DNA of 64,000 bases, taken from the NCBI GenBank assembly GCA_030549335.1, contig CM060197.1:18798501-18862500 (forward strand), given 5' to 3'. Shown piece after piece: positions 22,967 through 35,044 of this stretch. The translations under genes and the position numbers were made by a program. The stretch's first letter is position 1. Each line of letters starts with the position of its first letter. The DNA is from Pontederia crassipes. Its lineage: Eukaryota > Streptophyta > Magnoliopsida > Commelinales > Pontederiaceae. The notes under the pieces are model-generated. The model worked only from the letters and a program-made list of their open reading frames with translations. It had not been told where the DNA came from and did no database searches.

Positions 22967-24740
22967 TCATATTATGATCCTGCAAGTGTAAAGCAAGAAC
23001 AAGATAAGCAATATGAAAAGTAATGTAACTCTCATACTCACCTGGATGAAATATCTTATGCCCATGAGATGATAGTATTTCAAGAAACAAATTGCGAAAC
23101 TTCGGGACCTTCCTTTGCGCATAAGGATCCTATCAAATAAAATGTGCAGTACATTCCAAAGAACTAGGAATTCTATATGGAGGTTGTCAAATGGTTCCAA
23201 AATAAAAATGTCAGTTCCCATGAAATAAAATGAATCCTTAATATATTTGATAGTGATATATTGTAAAAAGATTCATAGTCAAGCAAATAACTTGGTTCGT
23301 GAAATGAATAATGCAAGTCCCTACAACTAATTAAAACATCACCAAAATGATCATGTAAATCATTGTTATAAATCAAAATATCTCCAAAGAAATTAATCTC
23401 AAATCTTCGATGAAAAATGCACAGAAGTCTTACTAATGCAAATGCAATGAATTTTCCAATCATGATGTGAAAATTATATGTAACATTGCAACCATCATCC
23501 GCAGAAATGATCATTGGAAAGCACAAAGGTGGATTTAAAGAAATGAATAAGATTATAGGCTCATCAGAAAATCTTAAAATCATAAACAACCAATCAAAAG
23601 TACTTAGGACTAGAAAATATTCATTCCAAAATTTCAATATATGACTCACATAAAATGTTTAGGCACTCAGTGGATAGAAAAGTGGAATAAAAAATTAAGA
23701 GCTAATGTTTGCATCACATTCAATACTTCTCTCAATCAAAACCTCAGACACATCCAGCAAATGTAAACTTTGAATTGTAAGAACTGGTCTTTTCAAACTA
23801 GTTGTCATAAACTCAATACCTGTTTCAAATCCTTGCAAAAGAGAATTTATAACTTCATGTACTCCACTCAAATGATCATGTAAATTATTACTATAAATCA
23901 AAATACCTCCCAAGAAAATAGTCACAGATCTTTTGTGGAAAACACACAAAATTTCTCATTTGTGATGTAAAAATCATATGACAAACTGCAATAATTATTT
24001 GAAGAAATGTTCTTAGTAAGACACAAGAGTTGGTTCAAGGAAATGAATAAGATTATACCCTTATCAGAAAATTTGAAAATCAATATAAGCCAATCAAAGA
24101 TGCTCAATATTAGAAAATATTGATTCCAGAAATTCAATGTAAAGCATAAATAAAATGAACTAGCACCCAACAGATATGAAAATGAAAAGGACGAATGGCA
24201 TTGAACACCTCTCTCAACTAAACCTTGCAAACTAGTCACATCAAACAAATATAAAATTTCAAAGCAAGGAGATGGACCTTTCAAACATCCTGTCATACAC
24301 TCACTACAACCTCTTTTGGATCCTTGAATGATAGGAATTATAACTTCAGGTATTCTACTCCTACATATCTGCAAGGAAAAATCAGAATCAAAAGACAAGA
24401 GATGGTTAGTGTTAGGAGAAAAATTAATTAATTCTCCTTCTTTTGTCTCAATACTCAAGTCTTTTTGCTCATATCTCTCTAGAGGTGGCCTTTCTAAACA
24501 CTCAAGATTTAATCTTCTCTTATTCTTACAACTCTCATAATACTCAGCATCTAAATGTTGTATCTCAATGTTTTCAGAAGGTGGCCTTTCTAAGCACTCA
24601 AAATTTGTGTGGCTATCATTTTCATCACTCAAGTTGTGACACTCATATTTTTCATCTTTGTCTTTCTCACAACTCTCAGAAATGTTTTTAGTTGCTATAC
24701 AATCAGCTTCATCTTTCTTCAAATGATGTTGTGCAACCAA
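22967..24740 (-). pseudogene. unrecognised repeated coding region of the non-autonomous gypsy element
   Basis: Three open stretches in the element's sense direction (24740-23922, 23949-23695, 23649-22967). The first begins acidic and hydrophilic with two copies of ECLERPP about 40 residues apart. It then enters hydrophobic, aromatic-rich sequence (FWNQYFLILSIFDWL, IILFISLNQLLCL). A similar block (FWNEYFLVLSTFDWL, IILFISLNPPLCF) recurs in the third stretch, about 500 bp along, and IYNNDLHDHF/IYSNNLHDHL recurs too. So about two to two-and-a-half copies of a 500-bp unit are present. No RT, RNase H or integrase motif is seen. The function is unknown. It may be decayed sequence amplified as DNA and not a protein-coding unit. 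Confidence 0.5.
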
Positions 24741-24749
24741 GTTTTACCT

Positions 24750-25271
24750 CTAAATGTTGTAGGCTGCTACACGCTCTTTAAGTTGCACCTGCTCTTCGTA
24801 TGCTTCTTGAGGTAGCAATGGTGCTAAAGTGTATTTTCTTCCATCTTTGCGACATTTATAACGATTGGTAACACCATCATGTGTCACACATCGATCATAT
24901 TGCCATGGTTGCCCCAAAAGGATATGACAAGCATGCATTGATACAACATCACATAATACTTCATCAGTAAATATTTCAATTTTAAATGACACAAGCACCT
25001 GTTTAGTCACTTTGACTTCTCCTCCATCGTTTATCCACTGAAGTTTGTATGGTTTTGGGTACTTTAAGGTTGATAGTCCCAACTTCTCCACCATATAATG
25101 GCTAGCAAGATTAACACCGCTTTCACTATCAATAATTAGTTTACAAGTTCTGTCCAAAACACAACAACGCGAATAGAAAACATTTTCTCGTTCATGCATT
25201 CTTCCTCCAATCTGAACATGTCTATGCCTTCTCCAACTTATAGCAGAGGCTTCAACATCTTTCTCTTCCAT
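24750..25271 (-). pseudogene. Ty3/gypsy retropepsin (protease) domain
   Basis: About 173 open codons. The aspartic-protease region has a CKLIIDSESGVNLASHYMVE active-site segment (residues about 43-62; the usual D-x-G-S-like loop here reads DSES), then PKPYKLQWINDGGEVKV, and ACHILLGQPWQYDR, the conserved ILLGRPW-type C-terminal flap. In functional relatives this releases gag and pol proteins from the polyprotein. A short gag-like start lies upstream (about 25490-25340), but the capsid and zinc-knuckle core is missing. The frame then ends in a stop just before the repeated region, so no polymerase follows. Confidence 0.75.
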
Positions 25272-25849
25272 CTCTTCATGTTTATCATCATTAGGAGCTG
25301 GTAATCTCTTCTTTGATTTGGTTGTATAACTTATTGTAATTGTGTAATTTGCACATTTACTTGATCATGAAGTTCAGTAATCATATGTTCAAGATGTTGA
25401 AAATGTTGTGCCATGACTTTCATCATTCTTCTCTGATCAATTGCTTCTTTTCTAGAATTATGTTCTTTGTCCTTTCCTGTAGACATCATGACAAATTTTT
25501 GCAGCAAAGGTTAATGATAAAAGCAATCTCAATACCTCACGTGGTGACACTCGTATTTTACATCAACTCTATTTGGCTTTTTCCTGAATTCTACTCACCA
25601 CTCAGTCTTTTTTTTTCTTGAACCCTCCAACAAGTTCTAAGAGAACTAATGCAAGTTAACACAAGGCAATGAGCAATTAAATCAATCTATTTATCAATAT
25701 GATTGCAAGATCAAAAGAAATCTTGAAGGTGAAATTAGAATAGAGATAAAAAAAAGGTTGCCACATAAGGACAGATATGTAATGAAATCAAAAATCACTG
25801 ATTAATTGTATTAAATCATTCAAAATCTCATAAATTTCTTGTGCACCTT

Positions 25850-26330
25850 TCTCTTCAGAAATAAGCTTTCCTTTTCTTTTCTTCTCCTTTTGAATCTTTC
25901 CTTTCAGTTTTTTTTCTCCTTTCTCTCCAGAAATAAACTTTCCTTTTTTTTTCTTTCCTTCCTCTTCCTTTTGAATCTTTCCTTTCAGTTTTGTTTTTCA
26001 GATTTTTTTTATATTTTTTTCCAGAATTTTTTTCTTGTTCTTATCTTTCCTCCTTTCTTACACTTTCCTTTTCAGTCCTTTTTTTATTTTCGGAATTCTT
26101 TTCAATTTTTCTTTTAAAAAATTGCACCAAACTTGAGAACAAATAAGGATGACGGCTAGGGTTTCAACAACAAATAAGCAGATTTTTTTGTGGTGTTTTT
26201 TTTTTAAAACTACAGCAGAGTTTGAAGAACGCAAGGATGACAGCTAGGGCTTGAAGAACAAATGAAACCAAATAAGGAAGACGGTTAGGGTTTGAATAAC
26301 AAATAGATCAGAATTTTTTTCTCTTTTTTT
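25850..26330 (-). repeat. leader repeats of the non-autonomous gypsy element
   Basis: An approximately 70-bp pyrimidine-rich unit (AGAAATAA.CTTTCC...CTTTTGAATCTTTCC) occurs twice at 25856-25990. A unit with ATGACGGCTAGGGTTT occurs three times at about 26135, 26230 and 26270. Both lie between the primer site and the gag start. Confidence 0.65.
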
Positions 26331-26395
26331 TTAGAAACTAAAATAGGGGACAATTGGATAATGAAATATAACTAGAAAACCGAATCGAAAATGCG

Positions 26396-26407
26396 GCTCT
26401 GATACCA
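26396..26407 (-). other. primer-binding site (initiator-Met tRNA)
   Basis: The plus strand reads GCTCTGATACCA, the exact complement of TGGTATCAGAGC, two bases from the LTR at 26410. Confidence 0.9.
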
Positions 26408-26409
26408 AC

Positions 26410-26867
26410 TGATATGATGCTCAAGAACAATGCCTTGAGTAACCGGAACAATATATGATAATCAAAGAAATGAGATCAAATGAATTTTCAAGGCAGCGCA
26501 ATATCAACCTCAAGATTACAATGAACTAAGCAATCGATATTCTAAATAGATGGATTTATTAACAAGATAGCCAACCTTATAATTATCGGCGGAAGTTCCC
26601 GAAGAACGAGTTGCAGGAGTTCCCTCACAACGAAAGTAATTAAGCCATAATTTAATAGATTCAAAGATGTCTAAAATAATTACAAATAACAGTATTTATA
26701 GGCCTTAAATAACAGAATTTGGGGTGGAAGAGAAATGCCTAACTTAGCCTAAAAGCATGGTAACTAGCTTCCTAAAATAACTAAAGGAATTCCTATTGCA
26801 ACTCTCAGCAGAATTTCCATATATAATTAATTCTGAAAATTCCAAAATAATATAGTTAACCATAATG
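26410..26867 (-). repeat. 5' LTR of the non-autonomous gypsy element, truncated
   Basis: Starts TGATATGATGCTC and matches the LTR at 22027 up to about 26867, then stops matching. Roughly 230 bp of the far end are missing. Confidence 0.8.
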
Positions 26868-28600
26868 ATATGTCAAGAATAATGTTGGAAGATTTTAAAA
26901 TGCTTCCCCTATCACTATGACCAATCTTTTTCTATTTTATATGTTCCTCTTTACTTTCAAAGAAATAGTAAATTTGAAATTATGAGTGAGATAAAAAAAT
27001 CAGTGATACTTTTTACTATAACTTTCACGCCTTTACATTTTCAATTCCACTTGTCCTTTGCTTTACATGTGAGGCACACCTGAAAAACAATTATGTGACT
27101 TTTTGCTTTGGGTCCTATTTTATTAGACAATGTTCCTTTTGGAACTCAAATCATGTCATATTGTGATGATTTTCTTATTTTGCATTGATATGCGTAGTGA
27201 CCATAAAATCTACATGTAAAACATTGAAAATGTGATTTTCTATCATAGGAATGATTAGATTTTCAATAAGAGTTTTTATGTTCAAAATAATTCCTAAGAT
27301 TATTTTTCATTATATGAGAAGTAGTCTTATCATTATTTTGTGCATTTTTTCAAAAAAATATTTTTCTATTTTACTTTTTCTAAAGAACATGCTAGTTTTA
27401 CAATTTCACATGCATGTGTAATCTCTAAAGTATCAATTTCATTTTTTAGATTTTCATTTTCCATAAAATATGTATCATTTTCTTCTTTTAAATTTCTTAA
27501 ACTCATGTAGTAATTTTTCATTTTCCTCTTTTAAGTGCAATATACCTTTTTATAAGAGAAGGATGTTCTTTGTGCACATCAATTGAAATATCTTCTTCAT
27601 AAAGCTTGATGATTCATTATTTGAATTTTAAGAGTTAGAAGTTACCTCATCGTCGTGTACCATTAGGCATAGGTATGCATCTTCACTGGAGGAACTTGAG
27701 GAGTCATTTGATGCATCTTTGCTTGACTCTTCATACTTTTTCTTTTTCCCTTTCTGAGATGTCTTTTCTTTGTGGTGTGTGTATGATCTTCTGGTTGACT
27801 TCTCATTCTATTCTTTGAATTTTACCAACTTGAGATATTTGTTAAGCTTTCTTGTGTAGCGTTCGAGTCTCTTTTTGTTCACTTCCTCTTTACTTGAGTC
27901 TTCTTCCTTTTTATTTGCTTTCAATGCTAATGTCTTCTTTTTGGGAGCATTTATTTTTTCTTCTTTCTGGATTCCGATCTCATAGATCAATAGTGATTCA
28001 ATTAGATCATCAAAATTCATATTATTCAAATCCTTTTCTTTAATCACGGTCCTCTTTGTATGTCATTTGGAGGAAAGAAACCTGAGAATCTTTTTCACTT
28101 TTGGGGGGTTAATTCTTGGCTCGTCCAAGGAGGATAAGTCATTCACAATATCATTAAATCGTACAACCATATAATTTATGGATTCATTTTCTTGCATTTT
28201 AAAAGAATCATATTGATGATTTAAAATATTTAATCTAAATTCTTTAACTTTATCCGTTCCTTCATAAGTAGTAATGAGTTTCTTCCAAATCTCATTTCCA
28301 CTTTCACAACTGGAAATCTAATTAAATTCTATTGAATCCAAAGCACAATAGAAAATATTTTTCATTTTCCAATCCAATTTGAAAAAAATCTTGTCTTTCG
28401 TCATAGTTTGAAGGTAATTTTTCATGTAAATAATAGCCTTTTTCAATAATGTCGCACATGTCAATGTCAATGGAACATATGTATGCTTGAATCATAACTT
28501 TCTAATAGACAAAATTTGATGGATTAAAAAGCGGAGGACGAACAATCGATTCAGCTTCGGAAAAACTATATCCACTTGATGCCATGGCTCTTAACGATGA
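26868..28600 (-). pseudogene. Copia gag remnant, second copy
   Basis: Minus-strand pieces follow gag order: a start region near 28585 (ATGGCATCAAGTGG-type context), a UBN2-like capsid part at about 28400-28080, a lysine-rich linker with NFDDLIESLLIYEIGI at 28047-27808, and at about 27235-27185 a zinc knuckle CFTCRFYGHYAYQC with CX2CX4HX4C spacing intact. It matches the gag at 56.5-57.7 kb in domain order and wording. Frameshifts and stops break it, and nothing of protease or pol follows before the gypsy junction at 26867. Confidence 0.75.
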
Positions 28601-28679
28601 TTAAATCTTAGAACAAGACGATTAAGTCTTAAAAATGATTAAATCTAAAAATGATTTGATCTTAAAATAAGAGCAACCC

Positions 28680-28691
28680 ACTCTGATACCA
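28680..28691 (-). other. primer-binding site (initiator-Met tRNA) of the second Copia copy
   Basis: The plus strand reads ACTCTGATACCA, 11 of 12 to the plant initiator-Met site, two bases before the LTR start at 28694. Confidence 0.85.
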
Positions 28692-28693
28692 TT

Positions 28694-28848
28694 TGTAGGA
28701 TCCCAAGGCACCAAGAGAGAGGGGGTGTGAATTGGTCCTAAAACCGAAAATGTTAATTTCAAGAAAATCAAAGTGGAAGCTTAAAATCGATTCGTTAATC
28801 CTTTTAAATAAATGCAATTCAGATCATAAACATAATATGAGAGGGAGA
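28694..28848 (-). mobile_element. Copia 5' LTR fragment, second copy
   Basis: Starts TGTAGGATCCCAAGGCACC and aligns with 21729 for about 150 bp, including TTAAAATCGATTCGT and CAGATCATAAACATAATATG. It ends abruptly where Athila-like pol sequence begins. Confidence 0.75.
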
Positions 28849-28879
28849 AGGATTTCAGACCAACCATTGAGGACAAAGA

Positions 28880-30120
28880 AAGCAGAATCTAGCCATGAAG
28901 AAAGTAGTCAAGAAAGAAGTACTCAAGTTGTTGGATGCAAGCATCATATATCCCATATCAGATAGCCAGTGGGCAAGTCTCGTTCAAATGATACCAAAGA
29001 AGGGTGGCATGACAATGATCAAAATCAATTCAGACAAACTAATCTCCACCCACACTATAACGAGTTGGAGAATGTGTATCAATTTTGAAGATTGAACAAG
29101 GCTAAGAGAAAAGTTCATTTCCCTTTTACCTTTATTGATCAAATGTTTGAAAGACTTGCAAATTCTCTAAATTTCTACCTAGATGGATTCTTTGTATTTC
29201 TACAAATTCTCATACATCTAGCTGATCAAGAGAAGACTACTTTCACTCACCTATCCATATGGGACTTTTGCTTATCAAAGAATGTCGTTTGGATTGTGTA
29301 ATGCGTCAGAAAGTTTTAGAAAGGTTGCAAAGGTTTGCAAGAGAAGGCTTGCAAAGGTGTATGATGTCCATTTTTTAGAAATCATGGAAGTCTTTATAGT
29401 TGATTTCTCTGTATATGGAACTTCATTTGATAATTGCTTAGATAATTGATGTAAAATACTACAAAGATGTGTCGAGACTAATTTGATTCTCAATTGGGAG
29501 AAATGTCATTTCGTGGTACAAGAAGGAGTAGTACTCGACCATATAGTGTCAGGTTGAGGAACTGAAGTGGATAAAGCCAAAACATAAGTGATTGAGAAGT
29601 TCCCTCCACCTTCTAACATCAAAGGAGTCATAAGCTTTCTTGGTCATGCAAGATTCTATATACGATTTATCAAAGATTTCTCACTCAGAAGAAAGCACTT
29701 ACATCAGCTCCCATTATTCAACCACTTGATTGGTCTTTACTCTTTGAGCTAATGTGTGATGCTAGTGATCAAGTTGTTGGAGTTGCATTTGGCCAAAGGA
29801 AAGATAAGAAGCATCACATGATATATTATGCAAGTCGCACCCTCGACCAAGCTCTAATTAATTATACCACAACAAAAAAGGAGTTCCTAGGTGTTGTGTT
29901 TGCATTTGACAAATTCATATCATATTTGGTTGGCTCAAAGGTTATTGTTATATAAATCATCAAGCAATTCGATATCTGATTTCTAATAAGGATGCTAAAC
30001 CCAGACTAACAAGATGGATCCTACTACTCTAAGAATTCAACTTGGAAATTAAGGACAAGAAAGGGGCAGAGAATCAGGTTGTGGATCACCTCTCTCGTCT
30101 TCAATTATTAAAGGAGTAAA
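28880..30120 (+). pseudogene. Athila-like reverse transcriptase and RNase H remnant
   Basis: Successive frames give the RT thumb-side entry EVLKLLDASIIYPISDSQW, the MIPKKGGMT segment, FYLDG, the catalytic region at about 29385-29415 where the expected aspartate pair has become IVDFSVY, and EKCHFVVQEG. RNase H follows with LMCDASDQVVGVAFGQRKDK, YYASRTLD and FAFDKFISYLVGSKVIV. Several stops and frameshifts and the lost catalytic aspartate make it non-functional. The family copies RNA into DNA during retrotransposition. Confidence 0.8.
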
Positions 30121-30329
30121 GCCATTATGAAGGAATTCAATTGATTAATGGCTCCTTTCTGAATGATCATCTATTTTTAATCAAACATGAAGAACTTCCC
30201 TGGTTCACAAATTATGATAATTTTCTCGCATGCGAAATTCTCCAACTTGATTTCTCTTATCAACAGAAGAAAAAGTTCTCAAATATCAAGCATTATTTCT
30301 GGGATGAACATTTTCTATTGAAAAATGGT

Positions 30330-30550
30330 GCATGAAATATTTTGTCGATGTGTTCCAGAAGAAGAACAAATGTGATTCATCGCCCTATGATTGTCACAGA
30401 GGACACCTCAAAACTGCCTCCAAAGTACTACAACCAGGTTTTTATTGGCCAACTCTATTCAAGGATGCGTCGACTTTTGTCAGATCTTGTGATAATTGCA
30501 ATGAAGTGGAAACATCAACCGAAGAAATGAAGCACGTCAATAGCCAATAC
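30330..30550 (+). pseudogene. integrase zinc-binding domain remnant
   Basis: CHRGHLKTASKVLQPGFYWP and SCDNCNEV give the H-x3-H and C-x2-C pairs of the gypsy integrase HHCC domain. It is interrupted at 30550 by a MITE. Confidence 0.75.
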
Positions 30551-31222
30551 CAATGTTCTCAGAACAGTACCAGCGACCGGTCACGGTTGGACTGGTCCGA
30601 CTGGGTTCGACTGGATTGAATCGAATTTTATTAAAATAATATTATTTATAATAATTATAAAGATATGATATAGTATGTGAATATTGTAGTAATAACCTAT
30701 TAATAATATTAAAGATTAATATAACATAATTTTAATTTGTTAAAAGTTTTAATAATAATAAACAATAATGATTAACATTTAAATATAAATAAATTATTAT
30801 TAATTTAGTATCTATTATTTAATTATAATAGATGCTATATTAATAAAGTTTATCTTGAATTATTCTTTTTTCTGTTTTCTTTAACACTTTCCTTTTTGTT
30901 TTCTTTATTTATGCCCTTTAATAATTTTCTATTTTAATGTTAGGCAATTTCAAATATTTACCTTTTTTATTTCCATTCCTATTTAATTTTATATATGTCA
31001 TATTCCTTCCTTCTTTATCTTTCTTATGTTCCTTTCTTTTTCCTTTTTTTTCTTTCCTATTTTTGTTATTTTTTATATTTTTTTTCAAAATTTGAATTGA
31101 ACCCGGTTGAACCGGTTCAACTGGCCGGTTCAATCGGTTTTTCCCACTTCAACGTCAAAACCGATTTTGCTCGCGGTTGAACCGGATGAATCGGCCGGTC
31201 CGATCCGATTTTCATAACATTG
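30551..31222. mobile_element. 672-bp hAT-like MITE
   Basis: Ends CAATGTT...AACATTG are inverted, and each arm then carries an ACCGGTC/GGACCGG-type stretch. Flanks are GCCAATAC (30543-30550) and GTCAATAC (31223-31230), a 7/8 target duplication of hAT length. The interior is AT- and CTTT-rich with no transposase. Its removal rejoins the integrase reading frame. Confidence 0.8.
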
Positions 31223-31671
31223 GTCAATACTCGAAGTGAAAATTTTCGACGTATGGGGAATCGATAATATGGATGTTTTCCCCAACTCATTCGGGTATAA
31301 ATTTATTCTCTTAGTAGTGAATTATGTATCCAAATGAATTCAAGCAATCCCTATAATTAATGCCGACTCTAAATCCACCACCAAACTATTCAAAGATGTT
31401 ATCTTTCCAAGATTCGGAGTAGCCAGGCTTGTGAAAAGTGACTGGATGTTCTCATTTTATTGAATGAATTTTTGAAAACTTGCTTTTCAAATATGGTGTG
31501 AAGCATCGGGTCTCTACCGCTTATCATTCTCAAACAAATGGGCAAGCCAAAGTATCAAAAAAAGAGATAAAAATGATTTTAAAAAAAATAGTCTCGGTGA
31601 CTGGAGCAAGAAAATCAATGAGGTATTGTGGGCCTACCGAACTATGTACAAAACACCGATTTGTACTACAC
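31223..31671 (+). pseudogene. Athila-like integrase core remnant
   Basis: The frame contains [46 protein letters not shown] and [12 protein letters not shown], the order of the gypsy integrase catalytic core. The second conserved aspartate region reads KSDWMF, where relatives have SDxGxHF. Internal stops are present. It is cut by the CACTA at 31672. Confidence 0.8.
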
Positions 31672-31878
31672 CACTACAACAAAATTTGATATAAGTGACG
31701 TTTAATAACCGTCACATAAATTCAATTAAACGTCACAAAAATATATTTGTGACGTCTAATAGGCGTCACCTTTTAAACGTCATAAAAACTGCGTTACAGA
31801 AAAGTCACAGTGACGTATGTTCGATAGCCGTTACTAAATGATCAAACGTCACGAAAATGCTACATTTTAGTGACGTAT

Positions 31879-34867
31879 TGATCACTAGCTGATCACTATA
31901 TGTTTCTAGCTCATTTTAGATGCATTTCATTCATATCGAGTCTCACTTTTGCCTATCTTTGAGCCAATTATACTTGGAATGCATAGATTGTGATAACTAG
32001 TTGATATTCCTCATTTCATACTTAATTCCATGTGCATAGAGGTTCTGAAATGCCAAAATCCATAAATATTTAAATTCTATGTCAAGTTATCATTCTCTTA
32101 TGTCAAGTTATCATTATTTTGAGTGAACTGATTTTCAATGGTTTTCTTGTTCTAAATCCATTATTATCATGTATAAATCATATTTGGATGGTCACATCTC
32201 AACTTGTGCAAAGTTTTAAGTCCATTTGAACAAGTTATCATTTTTCATTTGTCAAGTTATCGTTAAAGAGCAATTATGTCATTTCGACATGCAAAACCAT
32301 TAATTCTCACAAAGGTCTTAAGCAATCATCTTATTATTGTTTTAACTCATTGCTGGTTAAATTTCATCACATTTGGATAATCACAACTCAAGTTATCACA
32401 AGTTATCATTTTTCAGGCTTATAAGTTATCGTTTTTGGCACCCAAGTTATCACTCCTTTGAAATCTCATTCATATCTGATTTCTGACTTCACTCACTTGT
32501 CACTTTAGTCCATTTGATGCTTCTAATGCTTTGAATCACTTGCATTTGGATAATTTCCATGATTAGTGACAAGTTATCATTCCCGGGTCCAAAACCATCA
32601 AGTTTTCATATAAATTTCCAATCTTGCACAACACCAAATCCCTTTTGATCACTGAGCTGAGTCTACTTGTTGTTCTTACCCTTATTTGTTTATTTCCTAT
32701 TAGAAGACCTTGATACTTGCTGTTATGTGCCTTTTAGCAGGAAAACCAATTACCAAAAAGTTAGAAAAAGGTGGGGGGACCACTGATTTGCTGCCAAAAG
32801 AAAGCTGTGCAGTCAGGGAATCTTCAGGCCAGTGGACAGGTGGCTACAATAAAAAAGAATAGAACATTCTGACGATGATCAAAGGGTGGAGAGGAGTCAT
32901 ATAAAAGCTGGAATTTCTGGAGGAGAGAGGGGGCTGGACATTCAGGTTTTGGAGCAAGGGTTTCATCACCAAGCGGCTGCTGCTGGAGCTGCTGCTGCTG
33001 GAGCTGCTGCTGCTGGAGGAGCTGTTGGCCGAGACACTTGAAGCACATGTGATTTGTAACTATTCTTCATTCCATTTGATGTCAAGCTTTGTAAATATGA
33101 GGTGCTAAACTCCATTTCTTCTAGGATAGGGTAGTAGTTTAGATTAGTTTTGGATGGATATGGACAAAATTATAATCCTGCACTGAAATCAAATCTGGTT
33201 TTCAGATTTCAGAACTATTCTACATTGATTTATGCCATTGATAGGTCTCATTTGTAATCTATAACTGAGAAGTTATCTTTTGATCTAACTCTTGTTCAGA
33301 AATGAATAGGAATCAATGGTATGTTATTGAATTTCATTTTGATTGAAAAGTCTAATTTTTGATTTCCTAATTATCTGATTTCCTGATTTTTTCTGAATCT
33401 GAATTCCTGAACTATTTGAATATGTTTGTCATTGTGGTCCTGATTAATAGAGCAGTTGAGAAGTTGATATTGTCCCCAATCTTGATCAGAAATGAATCAA
33501 GATATTTGACATTCTTCATGATTCAAATTTGTTCACTGTTCCTAATCTGATTTTTGAAAATTTGATTTCTGATTCCCTGATTCCTGAAATTTCTGATTTC
33601 TGTGGCTGATAGAATATGTTCTTCATTCCCAATCTGATTAGTTGAGTCATTGGAATGTTGTTATTGCTCCTATCTTGTTCAGGAATGAATCAAGATGTTA
33701 GGCATATTATTTTAACTCAAATCAGATTGACCTTCTTATTTCTGAACTGAATTCCTGAATTCATGTTTTTCTGATTTCCTGTCGGAATCTGTTTTACCAA
33801 TTGAATCTCCTGATTTCTTCCAATCACTGAGAGGTGAACTTTAGGGATGCATTGCAGTCCAAAGATGGGTCAAGAAGCAATTGGCAAGCCAGATTTCCAT
33901 TGATTTAATAATCCTGAATTCCTGAAATGCTGCTTTTTGTTTTCTGGTTTTAATTGAATTCTGATTTCTAATGTTAAACCTCAATTTAATCCATTACTGA
34001 GAGGTAATCTTTAGGTCATCCTTGTGATTCAGAGATGAACCAAGGAGCATTGGATAATCACTGAATTTCCCCTTTTAGATAGGATGTTTCTTAACCCCAT
34101 TTAATTGGAGTTTGTGTGGATTTCATTTTATTTTGCAACTGAGAGGTTGAATTTAAATCCCCCTGGAATTCAGAGATGAATCAAGGAGCACAAGCACCAT
34201 ATTTGGGTAGATTTCATCCTGGTTTGATTGATTGGAGTGATTCCATCTTTTTATGATTGCAATTACAAGTTATCATTCCAGAATTCTTTGAATTGTAAAA
34301 AATCAGCATTGAACCTTCATTTAAATCCAATGATAACTTGATTTTCAGTGAGGATCCTCTTTTGATTCCACCTAACTAACAACAATATGATAATAAGTTG
34401 CTTAGTTGAAGGCTAATTGAGCTGTGAGAGCAGTTATAATTCAGGTGGAACCAAAATTGGACATTCAATGATAACTTGATCCTATCCATCATTAGTTAAT
34501 TTAGATGAACCCCAACTCCTAGAAGAACCTTCCTCATTGATAGTTAAACCTTTCTAGACTTTAATCTAGAATTTATAACTCAGTTTTGATAAATTTCCAA
34601 AACCTAAAAATCAGTTATCATTTTGCATTCTATTAAAATTTGTTTTTACTTTCAATTAAAAATCTGTTTTGTGGCATTTGAGTAGAACTAATCTAAATTA
34701 TTTTAGGGTGTCTTAGACTTTAAATTCTTGTGGATACGACAACCTGAGTCTACTACAACTTACCTGTGCACTTGCAGCTAGTGAGTTGTGAGACCAAAAA
34801 TTAAAAAAATTGACCCTTTTACTTAGTTTCAGCAAGTTATCATTCAAACACCCAAATATCACTATCA
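31879..34867 (+). repeat. 5' LTR of the nested gypsy element
   Basis: About 3 kb. It is peppered with AAGTTATCATT motifs and contains a CTG/CTGGAG repeat (32975-33025) and the degenerate repeats at 33270-34200. Its first bases, TGATCACTAGCTGATCA, reappear inverted at 42869. Confidence 0.75.
33270..34200. repeat. six degenerate 130-190 bp repeats within the LTR
   Basis: The block ACTGAGAGGT(T/G)...AATCT followed 25-30 bp later by CAGAGATGAATCAAGGAGCA occurs near 33275, 33450, 33640, 33820, 34000 and 34135, always in the same order. The reverse element at 41.3-42.9 kb carries two copies of the same block inverted. Confidence 0.7.
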
Positions 34868-34869
34868 AG

Positions 34870-34892
34870 TTTTTAGCGTCATTGCCAGGGAT
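34870..34892 (+). other. primer-binding site, Asp-tRNA type
   Basis: TTTAGCGTCATTGCCAGGGA resembles the TGGCGCCGTTGCCGGGGA site of Athila/Ogre-type elements, with several C-to-T-type changes. It lies directly after the LTR end. Confidence 0.75.
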
Positions 34893-35044
34893 TTGAGGTC
34901 AATTAGGCTAACTTAGATAGTTTATATTAGTTTTTAGTTTATTTGTTAGGCCAATTTTTAGTTTTTTGCAAGTTATCATTTTTAACTTTGCACTTTTGTC
35001 TAGTTTTCATTTCTTTCTTGAATTCGATACTTCTGAATCTCTTT

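Larger units (their letters stand above)
22027..26867 (-). mobile_element. non-autonomous Ty3/gypsy element
   Basis: Two LTRs in the same orientation (22027-22716 and 26410-26867) align over about 450 bp at high identity. A perfect initiator-Met primer site adjoins the right LTR, and a polypurine tract adjoins the left one. Between them lie a short gag start, a retropepsin and an unrecognised repeated coding region. RT, RNase H and integrase are absent, so movement would have needed proteins supplied in trans. The right LTR is truncated at 26867, where Copia DNA resumes, so no target duplication survives. Confidence 0.8.

Noticed and set aside
32824..33048. Gln/Leu-rich minus-strand frame
   Set aside because: Antisense of a CTG/CTGGAG repeat within an LTR.
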